A DNA stretch of 64,000 bases. It comes from SYFT01 sp964471115 (GTDB lineage Bacteria > Acidobacteriota > Vicinamibacteria > Vicinamibacterales > SCN-69-37). The notes beneath the pieces were generated by a model. That model was not told where the DNA came from. It made no database searches and saw only the letters and a list, made by a program, of their open reading frames with translations. Positions 40,473 through 49,034 of the stretch are shown here, piece after piece. Position 1 is the stretch's first letter; each line of letters begins with the position of its first letter. The DNA is taken from the NCBI GenBank assembly GCA_964471115.1, contig CAYYFE010000002.1, positions 172,696-236,695 of the forward strand. The letters run 5' to 3'. The position numbers and the translations under genes were made by a program.

Positions 40473-42851
40473 TCAGGACGAACGAAGCAGGTCTGACGGA
40501 TTGACGCGCGCGGCTTCGCGGCCCGGTCCGATGGCCAGCGTCAGCGCGAGCAGCAGCAGGATGCCCGCCACGCCGCCGATGACGTACGGCGCCCAGCCCT
40601 CACTCCCGTAGAGACGCGGCGATACCAGCGGGGCGAGCCACGCTGCTGCGATGGCTCCGATGACCAGGCCCGCGCCGGCCAGCCGTAGACTCTGGTGAAA
40701 CACCAGCCGGCGGATGTCGGCCGGTCTGCCGCCCAGGGCCACACGAATGCCGAACTCGCCGCGATGCTGACGCGTGAAGTGCAGGAGCATCGCGAGCACA
40801 CCGGCAGCGGCCAGCACCAGCGCCAGGGCCCCGAACAGGCCCGCCGACACGGCCAGGTACCGTGGCGATGCGAGCGCCGCCGCTGCGACGGCTTCGCCGG
40901 TCGCCAATTCGGACACCGCCAACGTGGGATCCACGTCAGCGACCGCGGCCACGAGCGCCTGGCTGAGAGCGGCGGGATCGCCCTCCGCCCGTACCACCAT
41001 GTACCCGCCCGGCCAGTCGACGAACGGGTAATACACCGCGCCGTCATCCGGTGCGTCGAGGCCCTGCCACTTCACCGTGCCCACCACGCCGGCCACGGTC
41101 GTCCACGGGCACTCGGTGCAGCCGCCCGACCGCAGGCGCCGGCCGATCACCTCTTCTCCCGGGAAGAACCGCTGCGCCCACGCGCGGTCGACGACGATCG
41201 TGTTGTCGGCAAGCGACCAGCGATCCAGCGGTTGTCCGCGCTCGAGGCGCAGGCCGACCGTGGCGAAGTACTCAGGCGACGCGGACACCCACACCGACAC
41301 CGGTTGACTGCGATCGGGCGGCGTCGGCCGATCCTCGAGGTCGAAGTTGTTGAGGTTGCCGCCGCCGTCCGGCGGCCGGCTGTCGGCGAGCGCCGCCGAT
41401 GCGACGCCCGGAATGCGCTGCACGCGCGCAAGCAGCGCCGCCCAGGCGTCCACGCGCGCCGGCGCCGACGCGTAGCGTTCGCCCGACAGGGACACTCGCG
41501 CCGTCAGCAGCCGCTCATCGTCGATGCCGGTGGATACCGAGGCGAGTGTCGCCAGACTGATTGCCGTGAGTGTGGCCAGCACCAGCAGCGGCGTCGTCAA
41601 GGCGAGCTGGCCGGTCACCATCCATCCACGCGTGCGGCGCGCCGATACGTCTTCGGTGGTGGACCGATGCCCGCGAAGGCTTGCGTCAAGCGGGCCCCGG
41701 CCCGCGCGCAAGGCCGGCAGGAGACCGCCCATCAGGAACAAGACGCAGCCGATCGCCCACAGCCACGCGGCCACGGTCCATTCGGGCGCCGACAGCGTCA
41801 CTTCCTCGATGCGCGGAATGTACGCCGTGCCGAACTGATGGCCGGCGAGGATGAGGCCGCGGCCAACCGCGACGGCGAGCACGGAAGCTGCGGTGGCGAG
41901 CAGCAGGCATTCAACCAGGAGAGGACGCAACAGTTGGCCGCTTGATCCGCCCAGTGCGCGTCGCACCGCCCACTCGCGACGACGGTCGAGGCCGCGGGCC
42001 AGCAGCAGGTGCATCGCGTTGGTCCACGCAATCAGCAGCACCAGCGCGAGCCCCGCCAGGCTCCAGGTGAGGACCGGACCGATGTCGCGGATGGCGCGTT
42101 CCTTCAGCGGCAGGAAGTTCCAGGTGGCGCGGCGGTCCTGATACGAGGATTGCCAGACGGGAAAGAGCCGGGCGTTGGTGGCGCGCAGGGTCTCACGCGC
42201 CGCATCAGCCGGGACGTCAGGCTTATGCCGGCCGATGACGGTCGTGAAGAACGGCCCCTTGCGGCGTGGTTCGGGCCAGCGGGCGGCCGTGAAGACCTTG
42301 ATGCCCTGTTCGAGTGGACCTCTCGAGGGCTCCAGAACACCGACCACTGTGTGCCGCACCCCGTCGACCGGAATCATGCGGCCAACGATGGCCGGGTCGC
42401 CGCCGTAGGCATTCAGCCAGTGCGCATGTGACAGCACCGCGAGCGGAGCGCCGCTCTGATCGTCGGCCGGTTCGAATAGCCGGCCCGCGGCCGCGCGCAG
42501 GCCCAGTACCGGGAAAAACGATCCGGTCACCTCGCGGATGTTCCCCCGCACCGGCGCCCCATCGTCTTCCAGCGTGACCTCGCGCGTCTGGTAGGCGGCA
42601 ACCTGGCTGAACGCCGGATGGTCCGCCTCCAGCGCGCGGTAGTCGGCAATCGAGAACCGGAACCGGAAGGGCGGATTGTCGGTGTAGATCCACGCCAGGC
42701 GATCCGCGTCCTGGTAGGGCAGCGGCGACCACACGACGCCGCGGAGCGTGGCGAACATCGCCAGGCACGCGCCGGCCGCAATGCCCACGGTCAGTACGAT
42801 GGTGACAGTCGACAGCGGCGCACGGCGCAGTGCGAGCAGGGCGTGCCGCAT
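40473..42851 (-). CDS. Large orphan ABC permease (second copy)
   Basis: 792 aa, two MacB_PCD + FtsX units. It starts directly with MRHALLALRRAPLSTVTIVLTVGIAAGACLAMFATLRG and so lacks the extra N-terminal segment of the 19557-22154 protein. The first FtsX unit ends near residue 390, the second begins GWMVTGQLALTTPLLVLATL. The last domain has HRGEFGIRVALGGRPADIRRLV and EAARVNPSDLLRSS. The paralogue at 19557 shares this architecture. No PadR gene is adjacent. The partner ATPase and cargo are unknown. Confidence 0.9.
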   Translation of the reverse strand: MRHALLALRRAPLSTVTIVLTVGIAAGACLAMFATLRGVVWSPLPYQDADRLAWIYTDNPPFRFRFSIADYRALEADHPAFSQVAAYQTREVTLEDDGAPVRGNIREVTGSFFPVLGLRAAAGRLFEPADDQSGAPLAVLSHAHWLNAYGGDPAIVGRMIPVDGVRHTVVGVLEPSRGPLEQGIKVFTAARWPEPRRKGPFFTTVIGRHKPDVPADAARETLRATNARLFPVWQSSYQDRRATWNFLPLKERAIRDIGPVLTWSLAGLALVLLIAWTNAMHLLLARGLDRRREWAVRRALGGSSGQLLRPLLVECLLLATAASVLAVAVGRGLILAGHQFGTAYIPRIEEVTLSAPEWTVAAWLWAIGCVLFLMGGLLPALRAGRGPLDASLRGHRSTTEDVSARRTRGWMVTGQLALTTPLLVLATLTAISLATLASVSTGIDDERLLTARVSLSGERYASAPARVDAWAALLARVQRIPGVASAALADSRPPDGGGNLNNFDLEDRPTPPDRSQPVSVWVSASPEYFATVGLRLERGQPLDRWSLADNTIVVDRAWAQRFFPGEEVIGRRLRSGGCTECPWTTVAGVVGTVKWQGLDAPDDGAVYYPFVDWPGGYMVVRAEGDPAALSQALVAAVADVDPTLAVSELATGEAVAAAALASPRYLAVSAGLFGALALVLAAAGVLAMLLHFTRQHRGEFGIRVALGGRPADIRRLVFHQSLRLAGAGLVIGAIAAAWLAPLVSPRLYGSEGWAPYVIGGVAGILLLLALTLAIGPGREAARVNPSDLLRSS

Positions 42852-42897
42852 GGTTGCCACCGTTAGTCGTATACAGCGGCCCTAAGGTTAGCCATCG

Positions 42898-42967
42898 CAC
42901 TCTGCACTCCGCACTCTGCACTCCGCACTCCGCACTTCGCACTCCGCACTCCGCACCCCGCACTGCG
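42898..42967. repeat. Heptanucleotide tandem array (CACTCCG)10, degenerate
   Basis: Ten copies of CACTCCG with CACTCTG, CACTTCG, CACCCCG and CACTGCG variants, ending CACTGATCT. It lies in the divergent region between the permease and the Asp-box protein, upstream of the ribosome binding site GGAGGAGG at about 43023-43030. Confidence 0.9.
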
Positions 42968-43038
42968 CACTGATCTGCCCACTTGCGCACACCCGCTGTT
43001 CGGCATACCCTCCGCATACGTTCGGAGGAGGTTCGAGC

Positions 43039-46000
43039 ATGTCCCTGCGCCAAGTGTTTCCCCTGCTGATGGCCGTGGTGTCGGCGGTCGCGTTGCTGCC
43101 GGTCTCGGCCGGTGTGGCTTTTGCCCAGGGTCGCGGTGGTGGGGCCGCTGCGCCGCCGCCACCGCCCGGCCCGCCGCGCTTCGAGTACGTCGGGCCGCAG
43201 AACGCCGGCCGCATCGCGGCCGCCGCGGGCATCGTCGGCAAGCCCGGTGTGTACTTCGCGGGCGCGGCCTCCGGCGGCGTGTGGAAGACCACCGACGGTG
43301 GTCAGACGTGGAAGCCCACGTTCGACAACGAGACGTCGCAGGCGATTGGCGCGCTGGCCGTCGCGCAGAGCAATCCCAACATCGTGTGGGCCGGCACCGG
43401 CGAGGCCTGGGCCGTGCGCGACATGGACATGATGGGCGACGGCATCTACAAGTCGACCGACGCGGGTGAGACGTGGACGCGCATGGGCCTGGAACACACC
43501 GGCCGCATCGGCACCATCGTCGTGCACCCCGCCAACGAGAACATCGTGCTGGTGTGCGCGCTGGGCCGCGCGACCGGGCCGCAGAAGGAACGCGGCGTGT
43601 TCCGCACCGAGGACGGCGGCAAGACGTGGCAGCACGTGCTCTTCGTGAACGAAGACACCGGCTGCTCGGGCCTGCAGATGTCCGTCCAGGACCCGAACGT
43701 CGTCATTGCGGGCACGTGGGAGATTTACCTGCAGACCCACATTCTCGAGAGCGGCGGCATGGGCAGCGGCATCTACCTGTCGCGCGACAACGGCAAGACG
43801 TTCACGAAGGTCACGCATCCCGGGCTGCCGCGATCGCCGTACGGCAAGACCGACGTGGCCATTGCGCCGAGCAACGGCAACCGGATGTATGCGCTGATTC
43901 AGACCGGCTCGGACGGCGTGAAGGGCCTCAAGTCGGAGGCGCAGGGGTCGCTGTGGCGGTCGGATGACGGCGGCCGGGTCTGGCAGAACGTGAGCTGGGA
44001 TCGCCGCCTCATCGGGCGCGCCGGGTACTACATCCGCATTCGCGTGTCACCGAGTGATCCCGATCACGTGCTCATCGCCAACAGCACGTTGTGGCGGTCG
44101 CGTGACGGCGGCAAGATCTGGGTCAGCGGCGGCGGCGGGTGCGGCGACTGCCATGACATCTGGTGGGATACCACCAAGGACATGGATGGCCACTACATCG
44201 TCACTGGCGATGGCGGCATGGGGATCTATGGGTCGCCGCTCAATCCGACCGGCAACACCAGCGTGTCGCTGCCGATTGGTCAGATGTACCGCACGACCGT
44301 GGACCAGCGGTATCCGTATTTCGTCTACGGCAGCCGGCAGGACAACGGGTCCATGCGCATCTCGAGCGCGCGACCGATCGTGCCCGAGAACGTACCTTCG
44401 TATGCGCCGCCTTCGCCGCCGGCTCCACCGGCCGGCGCCGCCGGTCGAGGTGGGCGGGGTGGTGCCGGCGCGGGTGGCCGCGGGGGCGGTGCCGCTCCGG
44501 CCGGTCCTGCGCAGGAGGCCATGCCGTCGTGTGAGTCGGGCTACACCTATCCCGAGCCGAACAATCACCGGTTCGTGTGGGGCACGTGTTACGCCGCGCA
44601 CGTCGCGACGTTCGACGAGATTGCGGGGCTGCGCCGGTCGGTGAGTCCGTGGATGCACACGCTCGACCACGACCCGGTGGGTCTCAAGTACCGCTGTCAG
44701 TGGTCGCCCCCGCTGGCGATCGACTGGTTCGACAACTCCGTGTACTTCGGGTGCCAGGTGGTCTTCCGCACGCGCAACCGCGGTCAGACGTGGGAAGTGC
44801 TCAGTCCCGACCTGTCGACCGGGGATCCGTCGCGCATCCGGTTCTCGGGCGGCGTGGTGGGCGACAACCTCGGCCAGTTCTACGGCGCGACCATTTCGGC
44901 GATGGCGCCCTCGCGCACCCAGAAGGGTGTGTTGTGGGTGGGCACCAACGACGGCAAGGTGTGGATCACGCGCGACGAGGGCAAGACGTGGAACGACCTG
45001 ACCAAGAACGTCAACATGCCGCCGTGGGGGCTCATCCGGCGCATCGACTCGTCACACTTCGATCCCGGCACCGCGTACATGGCGGTGGACTATCACCTGG
45101 TCGACCAGCGCGATCCCTACTTCTTCAAGACCGAGGATTTCGGCCAGACGTGGCGCCGCATCGACGCGGGCCTGCCCAAGGGGCATCCGCTCGATTACGC
45201 GTTGTCGATTGCCGAGAACCCGCACCGCAAGGGCATGGTGTTTGCCGGCACCGGGCACGCGTTCTTCTATTCGCTTGATGACGGCAAGTCGTGGACGCAG
45301 TTCAAGGACAAGCTGCCCGCGGCGCCGGTGAACTGGATTGAGGTGCCCAAGAACGCCGCCGAGGTGGCCATTGCCACGTATGGCCGCGGTCTGTGGATTC
45401 TGCGTGACGTGTGGCAGCTCGAGCAGCCCGAGGTGGGCCGCCAGACCGGTCAGGCGCCGTTCTCGATGTACAAGCCGCGTCCGGCCACTCGCACGGCGAC
45501 CGGCGGCACGGCGACGTTCCCGTTTGTGATGCACACGGCGCCCACCGGGCCGCTCACGCTCGAGATTCTCGACAGCGCCGGCGTGGTGGTGTCCACCAGC
45601 CAGGTGACGGCGCGTCAGGGCACCAACATGGCCAGCTGGAATCTGCTGTATCCCATGCCCGACCAGCCCGTGCTGCGGTCCATTCCGCCCGACAACCCGT
45701 ACATCTGGGAAGCCGGCCGGTGGGAGCGGCGCGAACGTCCCGTCACGCACTGGGGGCTGGGCGCGCAGCGCTGGCAGCCGCGCGCGGCGCCCGGCAAGTA
45801 CTCCGCGCGCATGAGTTACGGTGGCCACACGCAGACCGTGCCGTTCGAGGTATGGCGCGACGTCACGCTGCCGAGTGACGATGACGATTTGGTGGAGAGC
45901 GCGACCATGCAGGTCGACATGGTCAAGACCATCAATGAGGTGGTCGACAAGATCAACCGCATCGAGATCATGCGCGCGCAGGTCGAGGACTTGCGCAAGG

Positions 46001-46365
46001 AACACGCCAGCAACAAGGCGGTGGACTCGGCGCTGGCGTCGCTCTACCAGAAGATGTACGACACGGAGCTGCACTTCCTGTCGCGGACCGAGATGCACTC
46101 GGACGACAAGTGGTACGTCGAGAAGTACAAGCTTTATCTCAACCTGGTGTGGCTGTTGTCGGAGGTGGGCGGCAGCGGCGGCGACGTGGCGGGCGGGCAG
46201 GGGTATGCGCCCACCGACGCGTCCAAGAGTGTGTATGAGGATCGCCTGCGCGAGATGGTGGCCGCGCGCGCGGCCTTTGACACGCTGATGAAAGAGGTGG
46301 ACGCCTTCAACAAAGCGCACGCCGGTCGTGTGGCGGCCGTCAGCGACCGCCTGGGCGGCAAGTAA
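43039..46365 (+). CDS. Large secreted Asp-box (BNR/sortilin-like) protein
   Basis: 1108 aa. A signal peptide ends near AFAQ. About ten Asp-box motifs (S/T-x-D-x-G-x-T-W) are visible, e.g. TTDGGQTW, STDAGETW, TEDGGKTW, SRDNGKTF, SDDGGRVW, TRDEGKTW and TEDFGQTW, consistent with two seven-bladed propellers as in VPS10/sortilin-like and sialidase-like proteins. A Gly/Ala/Pro-rich insertion is at about 450-495. The C-terminal part has an Ig-like domain and a helical tail (ATMQVDMVKTINEVVDKINR). These proteins are frequent in Acidobacteriota and annotated as glycosyl hydrolases, though no catalytic residues are evident. GGAGGAGG before the ATG supports the start. Confidence 0.88.
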   Translation: MSLRQVFPLLMAVVSAVALLPVSAGVAFAQGRGGGAAAPPPPPGPPRFEYVGPQNAGRIAAAAGIVGKPGVYFAGAASGGVWKTTDGGQTWKPTFDNETSQAIGALAVAQSNPNIVWAGTGEAWAVRDMDMMGDGIYKSTDAGETWTRMGLEHTGRIGTIVVHPANENIVLVCALGRATGPQKERGVFRTEDGGKTWQHVLFVNEDTGCSGLQMSVQDPNVVIAGTWEIYLQTHILESGGMGSGIYLSRDNGKTFTKVTHPGLPRSPYGKTDVAIAPSNGNRMYALIQTGSDGVKGLKSEAQGSLWRSDDGGRVWQNVSWDRRLIGRAGYYIRIRVSPSDPDHVLIANSTLWRSRDGGKIWVSGGGGCGDCHDIWWDTTKDMDGHYIVTGDGGMGIYGSPLNPTGNTSVSLPIGQMYRTTVDQRYPYFVYGSRQDNGSMRISSARPIVPENVPSYAPPSPPAPPAGAAGRGGRGGAGAGGRGGGAAPAGPAQEAMPSCESGYTYPEPNNHRFVWGTCYAAHVATFDEIAGLRRSVSPWMHTLDHDPVGLKYRCQWSPPLAIDWFDNSVYFGCQVVFRTRNRGQTWEVLSPDLSTGDPSRIRFSGGVVGDNLGQFYGATISAMAPSRTQKGVLWVGTNDGKVWITRDEGKTWNDLTKNVNMPPWGLIRRIDSSHFDPGTAYMAVDYHLVDQRDPYFFKTEDFGQTWRRIDAGLPKGHPLDYALSIAENPHRKGMVFAGTGHAFFYSLDDGKSWTQFKDKLPAAPVNWIEVPKNAAEVAIATYGRGLWILRDVWQLEQPEVGRQTGQAPFSMYKPRPATRTATGGTATFPFVMHTAPTGPLTLEILDSAGVVVSTSQVTARQGTNMASWNLLYPMPDQPVLRSIPPDNPYIWEAGRWERRERPVTHWGLGAQRWQPRAAPGKYSARMSYGGHTQTVPFEVWRDVTLPSDDDDLVESATMQVDMVKTINEVVDKINRIEIMRAQVEDLRKEHASNKAVDSALASLYQKMYDTELHFLSRTEMHSDDKWYVEKYKLYLNLVWLLSEVGGSGGDVAGGQGYAPTDASKSVYEDRLREMVAARAAFDTLMKEVDAFNKAHAGRVAAVSDRLGGK

Positions 46366-46379
46366 CACGACTCACTCGC

Positions 46380-46414
46380 CGTGCATGGCTGCAGGGCGCC
46401 TGCAGCCATGCACG
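46380..46414. terminator. Perfect 16-bp stem after the Asp-box gene
   Basis: CGTGCATGGCTGCAGG and its exact reverse complement CCTGCAGCCATGCACG flank a 3-bp loop, 14 bp after the stop codon. There is no T-tract, so it may act as a Rho-type or mRNA-end structure. It contains two of the five decamers noted below. Confidence 0.55.
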
Positions 46415-46630
46415 ACAGACTCCTTCCGTTCTCCCTCTGTAACTCGTTGTGTCGTCGAGCGTTGCCGGACCGGCAGCCTCGGGCATGTCCGTGGATCGCT
46501 GTGGCGCGACCGCAGCCATGCGCGGCGTCTGCAGCCATGCACGTCTTGCTGCTGCGATGTCCGGCGGGTATCATCCGAAGAATCAATGAGATATGGAGAT
46601 TAGGCCGACGGCCAGTCCGTGCATGGCTGC
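46384..46630. repeat. Five copies of GCAGCCATGC / GCATGGCTGC in the spacer
   Basis: The decamer occurs at about 46384-46393, 46402-46411, 46512-46521, 46531-46540 and 46621-46630, in both orientations, within the 342-bp gene-free stretch between the Asp-box gene and the cassette array. No convincing ORF lies in this stretch. The copies might be binding sites for a regulator, or pieces of small palindromic elements. Confidence 0.7.
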
Positions 46631-46662
46631 GGAGACTTGTTTGGCGGTCTACTCCATGACTA

Positions 46663-46669
46663 GTTAGGC
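46663..46669 (+). other. Lone integron core site GTTAGGC at the array's 5' edge
   Basis: A perfect GTTRRRY core that marks the left boundary of the first cassette. The sequence before it has no attC-like stem that I can see, so it may be part of an attI site, a remnant attC, or the scar of a lost cassette. An ATTAGGC (one mismatch) lies 60 bp upstream at 46599-46605. Confidence 0.6.
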
Positions 46670-46707
46670 GGACTGAACCGTCGTTGTGCGCAGTTAGGGA
46701 GGACGTG

Positions 46708-47328
46708 GTGCTGACCAATCGATACATGACGAGCGTCAAGAATCTGCCCGCTATCATGCAGAAGATCGTAGATGGTGCCGCTCCGGACAAGTTCACGCTC
46801 GCGCACCTGAAAGGCCTCGGGTTCAAGAGTAGCAACGATCAAGGGGTCATTCCTGTCCTAAAGGACTTGGGCTTCTTGTCGGCGGATGGCGCGCCCACCA
46901 AGCGATACCACGACTACAGGGACAAATCGAAATCGAAGGAGGTGTTGGGTGCCGCGTTAAGGCAGGCGTACGAAGATCTCTTTCACATCAATGAACATCT
47001 CTCCGAGAGCGACCGCCCAGCGATAATCGGTCGATTCAAGTCAGCACACAATGTCACCGACGCCGTCGCTGAGCGGCAGGCGATGACATTTCTCTCGCTG
47101 CTGAAACTGGCTGACATCTCGAAGCCAAGCAAGTCCACACCCAAGGTTCCGGAGCAGACCGGGGAATCCGCTAAGGGGGACGCCGCCGCCGGTGGTAAGG
47201 AAAGGACAGATCTGCCGGTTTTCGCCGGACTCAGGTACAACATCGAAGTCCACCTTCCAGCAACCAAGGACGTCGAGGTATTTAACGCAATCTTCAAGTC
47301 GCTGAAGGAGCACCTCCTTGCCGATTGA
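46708..47328 (+). CDS. DUF5343 family protein (cassette 1, first gene)
   Basis: 206 aa, GTG start preceded by AGGGAGG at 46696-46702. The N-terminal 130 residues match the DUF5343 pattern: VKNLPAIMQKIVDGAAPDKF, GLGFKSSNDQGVIPVLKDLGFL, PTKRYHDYRDKSKSKEVL and AYEDLFHINEH are recognisable blocks. They suggest a DNA-binding-like winged helix fold with a helical extension. A charged linker (about 150-175) leads to a short C-terminal domain. Function unknown. The HEPN gene overlaps its 3' end by 11 bp and must be co-translated, so the two form a unit. Codon use is less GC-biased than the flanking chromosome. Confidence 0.78.
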   Translation: MLTNRYMTSVKNLPAIMQKIVDGAAPDKFTLAHLKGLGFKSSNDQGVIPVLKDLGFLSADGAPTKRYHDYRDKSKSKEVLGAALRQAYEDLFHINEHLSESDRPAIIGRFKSAHNVTDAVAERQAMTFLSLLKLADISKPSKSTPKVPEQTGESAKGDAAAGGKERTDLPVFAGLRYNIEVHLPATKDVEVFNAIFKSLKEHLLAD

Positions 47329-47908
47329 ACCGAGAGACGTTCGAGAGTGGCTCTTTCGAGGACTCATGTTTGAGTCCGAAGCAGACCGGTTCCGCTCTGC
47401 TGGAATTCGGGTCGGTGCGGACACTCAGGACGCTGAACGGGCGTTGCTCGAAGAGACGCTGAGTCCATTCGGCATCGACTTGCGAAATGATTCCCTTCGG
47501 ATGGCGAGGCTCTACGCACTCCTCTACTGCTTTGAGAATTCCGTACGCGACCAAGTCAGTGACCGGCTCCGCGAGAAGTATGGGGACAAGTGGTGGGCGG
47601 AGCACGTTCCAAAGAAGGTCCAAGAATTCGCCGAGTCTAGACAGAAGGACGCGCAAGAGAATTCCTGGCTTGAGGGGTACAACAAGGATCTCTTGGGGTT
47701 CGTACAATTTGGCCACCTGTCGGACATCATCATCGCCAATTGGGAGGATTTCGCCGACTTGATCCAGAGCCAGCATTGGCTGAAACAGCGCTTCGACGAG
47801 CTTGAGAAGGCGCGCAACTTTATCGCGCACAATCGCTTTCTACTATCGGGAGAATTTCAACGCGTCGAGATGTACATCAGCGACTGGAATCGAATGGTTG
47901 GACTATGA
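47318..47908 (+). CDS. Swt1-type HEPN domain protein (cassette 1, second gene)
   Basis: 196 aa. The TTG start at 47318 is supported by AAGGAG at 47305-47310. After an N-terminal segment, residues about 60-195 match the Swt1-family HEPN domain: RLYALLYCFENSVRDQVSDR, KWWAEHVPKKVQE, FGHLSDIIIANWEDF and ELEKARNFIAHNRFLLS. R166-NFIA-H171 is the RX4H motif of HEPN ribonucleases. HEPN proteins are common effectors in toxin-antitoxin and abortive-infection systems, and the partner encoded by the overlapping upstream gene could be its regulator or antitoxin (inference). The stop is 3 bp from the first attC. Confidence 0.8.
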   Translation: MPIEPRDVREWLFRGLMFESEADRFRSAGIRVGADTQDAERALLEETLSPFGIDLRNDSLRMARLYALLYCFENSVRDQVSDRLREKYGDKWWAEHVPKKVQEFAESRQKDAQENSWLEGYNKDLLGFVQFGHLSDIIIANWEDFADLIQSQHWLKQRFDELEKARNFIAHNRFLLSGEFQRVEMYISDWNRMVGL

Positions 47909-47911
47909 GCC

Positions 47912-47986
47912 GCCTAACCTCGGCTTGCAGCCGACGGCGGCGAGTGAAGTGCTGAGGGCCACCGCGGCTGAAGCCGCGCGTTAGCC
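47912..47986 (+). other. attC site 1
   Basis: Begins GCCTAAC (47912-47918) and ends GTTAGCC (47980-47986). The inner arms CGGCTTGCAGCCG and CGGCTGAAGCCG pair with one base (G) left out, the extrahelical base typical of folded attC sites. A second bulge (A) extends the stem into CGG/CCG. The 3' core deviates from GTTRRRY at one position. Confidence 0.85.
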
Positions 47987-48005
47987 CGTCCAAGGACACA
48001 ATTGA

Positions 48006-48950
48006 ATGCCCAGAGCCGTGATTGAGTACCGCTGTCTCCTCATTTCACCGAGCGATGTCGACGCTGAGCGAGATGCCCTCGCCTCCCTGGTGCACGACTG
48101 GAATGCGCACATCGGCGAATCTCTCGGCGCCAGAGTTGTGCTGGTTCGTTGGGAGACCCACGCAGTCCCAGATACGTCATCGCCTCCCCAGCAGAGTGTG
48201 AACCAGCAGATCGTTGATGACAGCGACTTTGGAATTGCCGTCTTCTGGACCCGACTCGGGACCGAGACTTCTGTCGCTCCCTCGGGCTCGGTAGAGGAGG
48301 TAAAGCGGCTGATGGCGCGGGGTGCGCGTGTCCTTGTGTACTTCAGCGGGATGCCGGTGCCTCAGGAGCGGCTGCGAGACGATCAGTTTCAGCGCCTGCA
48401 GGCCTTCAAGGCTGAAGTGCAGGGAGCCGCGCTACTGGGCTCATACTCCAGCCTCGAAGATCTCCGACATCAAGTCCAACTCCACCTGACCACAGTCGTC
48501 GCTGGGTTGCTTCAGGCGGACCGTTCGCAGCCGTCGCCAGAGCCTTCTGGGGCGAACGTGTTGACAGCGTCAACTCCGGACGTCCGCGTCCGCGTTGCGG
48601 CAGCCACGGTGGCACCGGGTCCGGATGCGGTTGAGGTACTGGCAATCACTGTTCAGAATCACTCACCACTGGTCGTCTACGTCGCGAGTGTTGTCCTGAT
48701 CCTTGCCGGTCAGCGAAAGCTGTGGGCACCTCGAGACTTTGTCACGAGCGAATGTCAGCGTCGCCGTGTGCTGCAGCCGGGTGAGAGCATGACCTTCATG
48801 ATGTCTCCTGACGAAGTGGCCAAGCATTCCAAGGCGGCGCCGGTAGAGTATGCGGCTGCTGTCGATGACATCGGGCGAGAGTTCCGGTCCTCATCGGCCG
48901 AGCTTGCTCAAGCACTCAAGGACCTCAAGATTGACGAGAGGGCGGGCTAA
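48006..48950 (+). CDS. DUF4062-like protein (cassette 2)
   Basis: 314 aa. The N-terminal 165 residues contain CLLISPSDVDAERDALASLV, VVLVRWETHAVPD, DDSDFGIAVFWTRLGTETSV and GSVEEVKRLMARGARVLVYF. This resembles DUF4062-type, TIR-like nucleotide-binding domains found in signalling and defence proteins. The second half (about 185-314) is beta-rich and contains a hydrophobic VYVASVVLILAGQRKLW stretch that looks like an Ig-like strand rather than a membrane helix. No catalytic glutamate can be assigned with certainty. AAGGA lies 10 bp upstream of the ATG. The stop codon is part of the next attC. Confidence 0.65.
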   Translation: MPRAVIEYRCLLISPSDVDAERDALASLVHDWNAHIGESLGARVVLVRWETHAVPDTSSPPQQSVNQQIVDDSDFGIAVFWTRLGTETSVAPSGSVEEVKRLMARGARVLVYFSGMPVPQERLRDDQFQRLQAFKAEVQGAALLGSYSSLEDLRHQVQLHLTTVVAGLLQADRSQPSPEPSGANVLTASTPDVRVRVAAATVAPGPDAVEVLAITVQNHSPLVVYVASVVLILAGQRKLWAPRDFVTSECQRRRVLQPGESMTFMMSPDEVAKHSKAAPVEYAAAVDDIGREFRSSSAELAQALKDLKIDERAG

Positions 48951-49019
48951 CCTCGGCTTGCAGCCGACCGCGTCGGGTGCCATCATGGCCGCCGCGGCGG
49001 CTGAAGCCGCACGTTAGAC
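48945..49019 (+). other. attC site 2
   Basis: Begins GGCTAAC (48945-48951; overlaps the stop codon of cassette 2) and ends GTTAGAC (49013-49019, a full GTTRRRY match). Inner arms CGGCTTGCAGCCG and GCGGCTGAAGCCGC pair with one extrahelical G, as in site 1. Confidence 0.85.
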
Positions 49020-49034
49020 AGCGGAGGACCTCCT

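Noticed and set aside
46599..46605. ATTAGGC as a second upstream integron core
   Set aside because: It has one mismatch in the GTT triplet and no paired arm; chance is likely.
46384..46630. Considered as a CRISPR array because of repeated decamers
   Set aside because: Copies are only 10 bp, in both orientations, with irregular spacing and no cas genes.
47941..48000. Considered that the attC-like elements are ordinary transcription terminators
   Set aside because: They lack T-tracts, keep RYYYAAC and GTTRRRY ends, and recur after five consecutive ORFs with the same unpaired base, which fits attC far better.
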